Source: Candidatus Poribacteria bacterium (GTDB taxonomy: Bacteria > Poribacteria > WGA-4E > WGA-3G). Taken from it: 6,952 bases of DNA. A model generated the notes under the pieces. It was not told where the DNA came from and made no database searches. It saw only the letters and a program-made list of their open reading frames with translations. This document shows positions 1-5,636 of the stretch, piece by piece. The stretch covers positions 1-6,952 of the forward strand of contig VYFM01000656.1 in assembly GCA_009842375.1 (NCBI GenBank). Reading direction: 5' to 3'. The position numbers and the translations under genes were made by a program. How positions within the stretch are numbered: position 1 is the first letter of the stretch; every line of letters starts with the position of its first letter.

Positions 1-7
1 CACATGA

Positions 8-262
8 GCAATTCTTGAAGAAATAGACAAATCTGCTGAATATTTGTCTGAAGCACAAAAACGTAATTTTGTTAGATGGCGCGTCCTTGGTCGTAGCCAC
101 ATTGCTAATCGGGACCCCGGAAGCACAACCTATCAAGGAGAAGTGGACACCCTAAAAACTTGGCTGCGTGCTCGGTTACAATGGATGGATAAACACATTG
201 AATTGTTACCACAAAAGGTTCAATACTATCCTCAAAAGAGACGTTCCTACCAAAGAAAATGA
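8..262 (+). pseudogene. C-terminal end of a CotH-family (spore-coat kinase-like) protein, possibly frameshifted
   Basis: The frame 8-262 reads as the tail of a CotH-family protein. Seen: the segment SEAQKRNFVRWRVLG, then TYQGEVDTLKTWL and RARLQWMDKHI, which match the conserved C-terminal pattern of CotH proteins (EAQ.RNF.RW..LG, TY..EV..LK.W, RL.WMD). CotH proteins are atypical kinases first known from Bacillus spore coat; related proteins occur widely in non-sporulating bacteria, often as secreted proteins, so no spore role is implied. The main catalytic region would lie to the left of the window. The frame is interrupted by TGA at 5-7. Reading frame 3 to about base 11 and then this frame gives HEQILEEIDK, so loss of one base in the A-rich spot near 9-12 could explain the break. 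It may therefore be a frameshifted gene, a remnant, or an assembly error. The TTG at 44 is not a credible start. The last residues (about QKVQYYPQKRRSYQRK) are basic and not part of the family pattern. Confidence 0.6.
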
Positions 263-390
263 TTACAGGTTTAAAATTTTTCAGATTTATGCAACTTTTT
301 TACCCCTAAATGGCGTCACTATATATGAAATATGTAATATTTCACTTGGATGACCACATAAAATATGATTCTGGGTTTGAAACTGAATGC

Positions 391-421
391 TAAAATCGGT
401 GTGGCAGGGTTATTTAGTTTT
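391..421 (+). repeat. Left terminal inverted repeat of the 391-605 element
   Basis: This 31-base arm starts TAAAATCGGTGTGG and ends TTATTTAGTTTT. It pairs with 577-605, with two substitutions and a 2-base insertion (the extra bases are at about 403-404). Confidence 0.65.
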
Positions 422-460
422 GGTTTTTCTCGTGTTATTTTCACAATTCAATAATATATC

Positions 461-539
461 TTGTAGGTCGTGTATAGCGTGCGAAACCCAACAAAAACCG
501 CACGTGTCGGGTTGCGCTATCGCTCTACCTGACCTACAA
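461..539. repeat. 79-bp imperfect palindrome of the GTAGGTC...GGGTT type
   Basis: The left arm 461-493 begins TTGTAGGTC and ends AAACCCAACA. The right arm 505-539 begins TGTCGGGTTGCG and ends GACCTACAA. The arms are reverse complements except for a few substitutions and a short gap in the middle; the loop is 494-504. The perfect outer 9 bases (TTGTAGGTC/GACCTACAA) and the CCC-GGG block near the loop are the strongest parts. GC content is clearly higher than in the flanks. I recall palindromes of this type, with GTAGGTCGGGT-like arms, as abundant intergenic repeats in Poribacteria and some other genomes; this is memory, not a search. It could form a strong hairpin in RNA or single-stranded DNA. 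Confidence 0.75.
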
Positions 540-576
540 AGTAACTCTTAGTAATATACAAAAATTGGTGATTCTT

Positions 577-605
577 AAAACTGAATAACCCTGACCCCGA
601 TTTTA
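577..605 (-). repeat. Right terminal inverted repeat of the 391-605 element
   Basis: This 29-base arm starts AAAACTGAATAACCCTGACC and ends GATTTTA. It is the reverse-complement partner of 391-421. It ends 68 bases before the start codon of the CsgG-like gene, so the element may have brought or disrupted upstream control sequence. Confidence 0.65.
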
Positions 606-660
606 CTTGCTATCTAATATGAATGTTGGTAAACTACAATGATAAATAACGAACATATAA

Positions 661-665
661 GAAGG
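661..665 (+). promoter_or_regulatory. Ribosome binding site (GAAGG) of the CsgG-like gene
   Basis: GAAGG lies 8 bases before the ATG at 674, a normal spacing, and supports that start. Confidence 0.6.
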
Positions 666-673
666 TATGCAAA

Positions 674-1939
674 ATGAAACGCACTATTTTTTTGTTTTTG
701 ATAATTGTATTCGGTGTATATCTTATTCTTGACATAGTTGCTTATGGAAATACAACAACAACAACTCCTACTGCCAAAAGCAATTCTCAGCCATCCACGA
801 AACGTGTAGCAGTACTACATTTTGAAGATAAAAGCAATTTTGATTCTCCAACGGGATGCGGTTGTGTACCAAACTTTATCGGATATATATTCAGTACAAA
901 AAAACATTGGGATTTGGAAGCAGGATTTACCACTATGCTTGAGCGAAAACTCGCTGAAACAACTGTGTATCAGCCAGTTTCTCGCGACGAGTTACTGGAT
1001 GCAATGGCAAAAATGAATATCTCGCAACACAGTTTCAAGAAACTCAACAAGGAACAAATGGCACAACTCGCTAAATTTCTCAATGCGGATGTGATTGTTA
1101 TGGGAGAGATACAGAAATTTGGTATGCCACGCATGAAGGGAACAGCATCACGTTCCTTGACAGAAAGCAACCGAGAAACACAATCAGTACCGTTAACAAC
1201 AAGTTACATGGGAGGAATTTCAGCAGTTGGGTACCGAAATAAAGCCACTGTAAAACTGAAAATGAAATACTACGAAGTATCTGGTAGTGAAATTGCAACT
1301 GTACCTATTGAAGCTTCACGGGTTCATAGTCTGGCAGGCACACAAATCGCTGGCGTGGAAGCATCCATCACAGAATCTGGTTCTCAACTTCGTTTTGGTC
1401 AATTAAGTGAACAGCATGGTAAATATGAACGACCGATCACTAAACCTACAGAACTTAACAAAATAAAAATTGCTACACCTGAGTATGACAGAACCCTACT
1501 CGGTATAGTAACAAATGAAGCACTGATTAAGTCAATTGTCGAACTTAGGAATCATTATGGTCCGAATTTCCTTACACCTTGGGAAACACCCGTTGAAACT
1601 GATGAAGAAAAGCAAAAAAAAGTTATAGAAGAAGCAGCTAAACGTCCAATTAAAATTACCTATGTTGATAGTGAAAGCCCAGATATTATCTACATAAACG
1701 CCGGTTCTGCTCGTGGTTTAGCAATAGGTCAACAGTTTTCTGTTTATACTGATGGTGAACCAATTCGCGATGTTGACACTGGTGAAATACTGGACTACAA
1801 ATTAAAGAAAATAGCAACAGTCGCTGTTATAGAGATACGCAACGATAGACTCTCAATGGTAAAAATCATAGAAAAAATTGGTGACCTGAAAAGAGGGGAT
1901 TTACTAAAGGCAATACCTTCAGATGAAACCGCGCAGTAA
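674..1939 (+). CDS. Exported CsgG-like protein with an FlgT_C-like C-terminal domain
   Basis: This 421-residue protein begins with a signal peptide or membrane anchor: basic start (MKR), then a hydrophobic run at about 4-23. No lipobox cysteine follows, unlike E. coli CsgG, which is a lipoprotein. A Thr/Ser/Pro-rich linker (26-42) comes next. Residues 43-150 match the CsgG/LpoB-like fold: strand RVAVLHFED, then LEAGFTTMLERKLA, VSRDELLDAM and LAKFLNADVIVMGEI. Residues about 190-210 (ATVKLKMKYYEVSGSEI) and 271-295 continue it. A CGC motif (62-64) lies in the loop where short inserts are common. Residues about 326-414 resemble the C-terminal domain of FlgT: IIYINAGSARGLAIGQQFSVY, EPIRDVDTGEIL, and VKIIEKIGDLKRGDLL. 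CsgG forms the curli secretion pore and related proteins act in envelope assembly. No curli genes (csgA, B, E, F) are nearby, so the exact role is unknown. A GAAGG site supports the ATG. The XylF-like gene follows after 57 bases. Confidence 0.75.
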   Translation: MKRTIFLFLIIVFGVYLILDIVAYGNTTTTTPTAKSNSQPSTKRVAVLHFEDKSNFDSPTGCGCVPNFIGYIFSTKKHWDLEAGFTTMLERKLAETTVYQPVSRDELLDAMAKMNISQHSFKKLNKEQMAQLAKFLNADVIVMGEIQKFGMPRMKGTASRSLTESNRETQSVPLTTSYMGGISAVGYRNKATVKLKMKYYEVSGSEIATVPIEASRVHSLAGTQIAGVEASITESGSQLRFGQLSEQHGKYERPITKPTELNKIKIATPEYDRTLLGIVTNEALIKSIVELRNHYGPNFLTPWETPVETDEEKQKKVIEEAAKRPIKITYVDSESPDIIYINAGSARGLAIGQQFSVYTDGEPIRDVDTGEILDYKLKKIATVAVIEIRNDRLSMVKIIEKIGDLKRGDLLKAIPSDETAQ

Positions 1940-1983
1940 ACGCTAAATTCCTAAAACAACTCAGAATACGAAGCAACAATGCT

Positions 1984-1989
1984 GGGGGA
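1984..1989 (+). promoter_or_regulatory. Ribosome binding site (GGGGGA) that decides the xylF start
   Basis: GGGGGA lies 7 bases before the ATG at 1997 and downstream of the ATG at 1979. It therefore favours the inner start and a protein of 356 residues. Confidence 0.6.
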
Positions 1990-1996
1990 ATATTCA

Positions 1997-3067
1997 ATGA
2001 AGAACAAAATCAATCAATATCTATATAACTATAGGAATTTGTTAGTATATTTAATGTTTCCTATATTTATAACAATGATATGTAGTTTTGTAATGTTATT
2101 AGGTTGTGCTGATACATCAGAGAAAAAGATAAAAATAGGACTGTCCATTAGTTCTTTACGGGTTGAACGTTGGCCAAAGGACAGAGACATTTTCGTTGAA
2201 GAGGCTGAAAAACTGGGAGCAGAAGTTATCGTCCAATCTGCTGATGAAGATGTAAATAAACAGAACGAACAAGCTGAAAATATGATTACGCAAGGTGTTG
2301 ATGTGCTTGTGGTGATTCCACAAGACAGTATTGCCGCAGCACAAATTGTTAAAGCCGCTCATGCAGAGGGGATAAAGGTTATCGCTTATGATAGACTAAT
2401 TCGTGATAGTGAACCAGACCTTTATATTTCGTTTGATAACGAACGGGTTGGGTATTTGCAAGCGGAATACTTAATTCGACACAAGCCAAAGGGAAACTAT
2501 TTCTTGTTGGGAGGTGACCCGGGCGACAATAATGCACAGTTACTACGAGAAGGACAATTGCGTGCCTTACAACAAGCAATTGATAACGGAGACATCCAAT
2601 TCGTTGCAGATCAAAAACATTGGGCGGTAGATTGGGATCCCCGTGACGCACTTAACAAAACTGAACAGGTCTTAACACAGACAAACAACCAGATTGATGC
2701 TGTTGTTGCTTCCAATGATGGCACTGCGGGAGGTGTTATCCAAGCACTTGAGGGACAAAATCTTGATGGGAAGGTGTTAGTCTCCGGGCAAGATGCAGAC
2801 ATTGCGGCATGCCAACGTATTGTGAAGGGCACACAGACAATGACAGTATACAAACCGATAAAACAATTAGCTAAAGAGGCTGCACACGCAGCAGTTGCAC
2901 TGGCAAAAGGGGAAACTGTCCAAAACGCAAATCAGACTGTCAACAACGGTGTAGTTGATGTGCCCTCCATTCTACTCACACCAATACAGGTTGATAAAGA
3001 CAATCTGGATGAAGTCGTAATTAAAGATGGATTCCATACACGTGAAAAGGTCTATCAAACCCAATAA
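1997..3067 (+). CDS. xylF: XylF-like D-xylose ABC transporter substrate-binding lipoprotein
   Basis: Predicted type 1 periplasmic binding protein of the ribose/xylose group that captures a sugar and delivers it to a membrane permease. Numbered from the ATG at 1997 (356 residues), a long N-terminus leads to a hydrophobic segment (about 15-36) and the lipobox LLGC, making Cys37 the likely lipidated residue. E. coli XylF is soluble, so the anchor is a difference. The mature part follows XylF closely throughout: SSLRVERWPKDRDIF (52-66), GVDVLVVIPQ, IAYDRLI (129-135), YISFDNERVG, GNYFLLGGDPGDNNA (166-180), DAVVASNDGTAGG (234-246), VSGQDAD (262-268), TMTVYKPI (281-288), VPSILLTPI and VIKDGFH. These include the Arg, Asp, Asn and Lys positions that bind xylose in the family. 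No xylG or xylH is seen on either side; the next gene converges. Alternative start: ATG at 1979, six codons longer but with a weaker ribosome site. The substrate could be xylose or a related sugar. Confidence 0.9.
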   Translation: MKNKINQYLYNYRNLLVYLMFPIFITMICSFVMLLGCADTSEKKIKIGLSISSLRVERWPKDRDIFVEEAEKLGAEVIVQSADEDVNKQNEQAENMITQGVDVLVVIPQDSIAAAQIVKAAHAEGIKVIAYDRLIRDSEPDLYISFDNERVGYLQAEYLIRHKPKGNYFLLGGDPGDNNAQLLREGQLRALQQAIDNGDIQFVADQKHWAVDWDPRDALNKTEQVLTQTNNQIDAVVASNDGTAGGVIQALEGQNLDGKVLVSGQDADIAACQRIVKGTQTMTVYKPIKQLAKEAAHAAVALAKGETVQNANQTVNNGVVDVPSILLTPIQVDKDNLDEVVIKDGFHTREKVYQTQ

Positions 3068-3091
3068 TGAGAGACAAACTGAATAATTATA

Positions 3092-4288
3092 TCAACTAAG
3101 CAAGACAAGATTATCCCGATGAATGATTTCATCATAATCATGATAACCGAGAATACTTTCAATGTCCTGCGTCTGTTTACCTGCAAGTTTTGAAGTTTCA
3201 GTTGAGTTATAGTTTATTAAACCCCGAGCAATTTCAACACCGTTTTCTGCAAAACATGAGACTGTATCACTGTAATTGAAATGTCCTTCAACGCTTTGAA
3301 TACCTGCGGGGAGTAGACTTTTTCCGCCTTGGATGAGTGCATTCCGAGCACCATTATCAATAACGAGATAGCCTTTAGGTGGACGTGAATATGCAATCCA
3401 TCTTTTGCGTCCAGAAATTCGGGTATTCGGAAGGAAAAGTGTACCAAGAAGTTCACCTTTTAGTAGACGAGTAACCACCAAAGGTTCTCTTCCATAAGCA
3501 ATAATCATCATCTCACCTGAGGCAGTTACAATCTCCGCAGCACGCAATTTAGTAATCATTCCACCTGTACCGCTTTCCGTACCTGCTTTCCCTGCTGCCT
3601 GCCAAATCTCATTAGAGATGTTTTTGACTGTGTGAATCAACTCCACGTCAGGATTATGTCTCGGGTCAGCAGAGAAAAAACCTTGCTGGTCTGATAAGAT
3701 GATGAGAAGATCCGCTTGTGCAAGATTTGTCACATAAGCCGAAAGTGTATCGTTGTCCCCAACCTTTATTTCTTCTACTGACACACTATCATTCTCATTG
3801 ATGATTGGAATCGTCCCGAGCTGAAGCAGCGTATGCAGTGCGTCATTCATACGAGTATAACGTTTCCTATCAGAGAAGTCGTCTTGTGTAAGTAATAACT
3901 GCGAAGGACACTGTCCATAGTGTTGAAAACGTTCTGCATAAGCAGCCATTAATCGAATTTGTCCAACAGCAGCAGCGGCTTGTAAACCCGGTAAAGTTTT
4001 GGGACGAGTGTTTAGTCCGAGGTGAGGAAGACCTGCAGCAATTGCACCCGAAGTAACGAGAATTACTTCTACTCCCTGCTGTTTAACAGTCGCTAAATCA
4101 TGGACTAAGCCATCAAGTGCAGCTTCATTGATTCGCAAATCATCAGAAATCGTGCTACTACCAATCTTTACCACGATTCGTTTCACATTGGATAAACTTT
4201 CACGACCATGAACCTGCATATTATGAATAGTGTTGTTGACTTTTGGATTAAGTTGTTTCTTAGGATGAATAAAATCGGAGGGTTCCAT
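3092..4288 (-). CDS. proB: Glutamate 5-kinase (ProB) with C-terminal PUA domain
   Basis: Phosphorylates L-glutamate with ATP to glutamate 5-phosphate, the first step of proline synthesis, in the cytoplasm. The amino-acid kinase domain covers about residues 36-270: KIGSS (41-45), VTSGAIAAG (78-86), LLLTQDDF, PIINENDSV (161-169), VGDNDTLSA (176-184), LSDQQGFF (198-205) and the nucleotide-binding GTGGMITKL (240-248). A PUA domain follows at about 305-380 (GYLVIDNGARNALIQGGKSLLPAGI). All key motifs are present, so the enzyme should be active; the PUA domain is standard in many ProBs. As called, the protein has 398 residues, about 30 more than usual: homology starts near RESLSNVKRIVVKIGSS (29-45). 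Met24 (ATG at 4219) or GTG at 4186 could be the real start; none has a strong ribosome site. The start at 4288 is 7 bases after the obg stop and suggests translational coupling. No proA is in the window. Confidence 0.95.
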   Translation of the reverse strand: MEPSDFIHPKKQLNPKVNNTIHNMQVHGRESLSNVKRIVVKIGSSTISDDLRINEAALDGLVHDLATVKQQGVEVILVTSGAIAAGLPHLGLNTRPKTLPGLQAAAAVGQIRLMAAYAERFQHYGQCPSQLLLTQDDFSDRKRYTRMNDALHTLLQLGTIPIINENDSVSVEEIKVGDNDTLSAYVTNLAQADLLIILSDQQGFFSADPRHNPDVELIHTVKNISNEIWQAAGKAGTESGTGGMITKLRAAEIVTASGEMMIIAYGREPLVVTRLLKGELLGTLFLPNTRISGRKRWIAYSRPPKGYLVIDNGARNALIQGGKSLLPAGIQSVEGHFNYSDTVSCFAENGVEIARGLINYNSTETSKLAGKQTQDIESILGYHDYDEIIHRDNLVLLS

Positions 4289-4295
4289 GCTTACG

Positions 4296-5579
4296 TTATT
4301 TCATTGTTCTTGGATTATAGGTGAATTCGAACTCATCAATCTGAATTGTATCTCCCTCTTTGACGCCTGCACGGGTAAGAGCGTTTATTACACCCATCTT
4401 TTTTAATTTTCGGAATAGCAAAATCAATGCTTGTTCATTTTCCATATCGGTCATAACCACAGCACGTTTCGGTTCCTTACCGCTGACTACAAACCCTTTG
4501 TCAATTTTATTCAGTTCAAATCGTGCTCGCGGTTCCTCTGGTAGTTCATCATCAAATGTAATCGTAGTTTCTGCTTCTTTCCGCGCCTTAACTTCCAGAT
4601 ACTGTAAAGAACGGTAGGCTTGTTGCATCAATGCATCAACACCTTCACCCGTTATTGCTGAGATGGGAAAAACTTTACGCTTACCGAAGTAATCCTGTAT
4701 GTGTGCTAAATTCGCTTCGGCTTCCGACATATCAATCTTATTCAATGCTATGATCTGAGGTAACTCTGTCAACTTCTGATTATAATGACCTAATTCAAGG
4801 TTTAGTTGCTCATAATCCTTGATAGGATCCCAACCATCTGTGGCACTAAGATCAATGACATGAATAAGCATCTTAGTGCGTTCAATGTGCCGCAAAAACT
4901 GGTGTCCTAACCCAGCTCCTTTATGTGCACCTTCAATCAATCCAGGAATGTCAGCAAGCACAAAATTCTGTTCTTGACCAATACGTACAACACCTAAGTT
5001 TGGTATAAGGGTCGTGAATGGGTAGGAAGCAATTTTTGGGGTAGCTGCAGATGTGCGTGATAACAGCGTTGATTTTCCAGCATTCGGATAGCCAACTAAA
5101 CCAACATCTGCTATGATTTTAACCTCAAGACTTATCTCACGTGCTTCACCAGGTTCACCTTTTTCTGCAACACGTGGTGTCTGAAAAATACTGCTTTTAA
5201 AGTGGGAATTACCTTTACCGCCTATGCCCCCTTGTGCTGCCACGACAGTCTGGTCAGGCTCGGTAAGATCTGAAAGCATTTTTTCCGACTCACAATCCCT
5301 TACGATAGTACCCACAGGAACTTTAATTATACGATCCGTACCATCAGCACCATCACGTTGTTTACCAGCACCGTGTCCACCGTTTTCAGCGACTTGACGT
5401 GGATTGTGTCGTAGGTCAATCAAGGTACTCATCCCAAGAGTTGCAACAAGGATGACATGTCCACCGTTTCCACCATCGCCGCCATCAGGACCTCCACGAG
5501 GGACATATTTCTCTCGTCGGAAACTGATGCATCCGTTACCACCATTACCTGCTTTGACCTGAATCCTTGCTGTATCCAT
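4296..5579 (-). CDS. obg: Obg/CgtA GTPase with C-terminal OCT domain
   Basis: Essential GTPase of the Obg family, which binds the large ribosomal subunit and links ribosome assembly to stress and growth control. Numbered from the ATG at 5579 (427 residues), the glycine-rich Obg fold spans about 2-158, with GNGGNGCISFRREKYVPRGG and GGDGGNGGHV near the start. The G domain follows: G1 GYPNAGKS (163-170), switch FTT (188-190), G3 DIPG (210-213), G4 NKID (280-283) and G5 SAITGEG (307-313). An OCT domain occupies about 348-427 (VVSGKEPKRAVVMTDMENEQA to FEFTYNP); it is present in only part of the family. The TTG at 5609 would add ten residues (MSYAFRSVAS) not typical of Obg, whose proteins start close to D.A.I.VKAG.GG, so ATG is preferred; AGAAG at 5590-5594 lies 10 bases before it. 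obg precedes proB as in many bacteria, but rplU and rpmA are not directly upstream. Confidence 0.96.
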   Translation of the reverse strand: MDTARIQVKAGNGGNGCISFRREKYVPRGGPDGGDGGNGGHVILVATLGMSTLIDLRHNPRQVAENGGHGAGKQRDGADGTDRIIKVPVGTIVRDCESEKMLSDLTEPDQTVVAAQGGIGGKGNSHFKSSIFQTPRVAEKGEPGEAREISLEVKIIADVGLVGYPNAGKSTLLSRTSAATPKIASYPFTTLIPNLGVVRIGQEQNFVLADIPGLIEGAHKGAGLGHQFLRHIERTKMLIHVIDLSATDGWDPIKDYEQLNLELGHYNQKLTELPQIIALNKIDMSEAEANLAHIQDYFGKRKVFPISAITGEGVDALMQQAYRSLQYLEVKARKEAETTITFDDELPEEPRARFELNKIDKGFVVSGKEPKRAVVMTDMENEQALILLFRKLKKMGVINALTRAGVKEGDTIQIDEFEFTYNPRTMK

Positions 5580-5636
5580 AGATGCCACACTTCTGAAAGC
5601 ATAACTCAATTTTAATCTTTCACTATCGACTACAGA

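Larger units (their letters stand above)
391..605. mobile_element. MITE-like element, 215 bp, with ~30-bp terminal inverted repeats and no coding capacity
   Basis: The left end (391-421) and the reverse complement of the right end (577-605) align over 29 positions with 27 matches and one 2-base gap. Both begin TAAAATCGG and contain CAGGGTTATT followed by (T/C)AGTTTT. The space between the ends contains a separate palindrome at 461-539. The sequences between outer and inner arms (422-460 and 540-576) do not pair, so this is two nested inverted repeats, not one long hairpin. If the element proper starts inside the flanking TA at each end, TA would be the target duplication, as in Tc1/mariner/IS630-related MITEs; because the ends are palindromic this cannot be distinguished from the repeat itself. 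No transposase is visible. Mobility is inferred from structure only. Confidence 0.55.
263..673. other. Intergenic region without genes, containing a nested inverted-repeat element
   Basis: No credible coding frame fills these 411 bases. The stretch 263-390 is AT-rich and shows only a small hairpin-capable palindrome at 326-344 (TGAAATAT, 3-base loop, ATATTTCA) with no T tract after it. Positions 391-605 hold the inverted-repeat element described separately. Positions 606-673 are the leader of the CsgG-like gene. TACAAT at 635-640 could be a -10 box, but I find no convincing -35 partner at 16-18 bases, so no promoter is called. Confidence 0.7.

Noticed and set aside
326..344. Small palindrome TGAAATAT-GTA-ATATTTCA as a terminator of the CotH gene
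   Set aside because: It is pure AT apart from one G-C pair per arm, is not followed by a T tract and lies 64 bases after the stop codon. It may be chance in AT-rich sequence.
168..353. Short + strand frame overlapping the CotH tail as a separate gene
   Set aside because: It overlaps a frame with recognisable CotH motifs, has no ribosome site and no recognisable product.
635..640. TACAAT as a -10 promoter box for the CsgG-like gene
   Set aside because: No convincing -35 hexamer lies 16-18 bases upstream, and the sigma factor preferences of the host are unknown.
4360..4617. + strand open frame inside obg
   Set aside because: It is antisense to the conserved OCT domain of obg and encodes nothing recognisable.
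5607..5609. TTG as the start codon of obg
   Set aside because: It adds ten residues not usual in the family; the ATG at 5579 matches the typical Obg N-terminus. The weak GAAAG at 5617-5621 keeps it possible.
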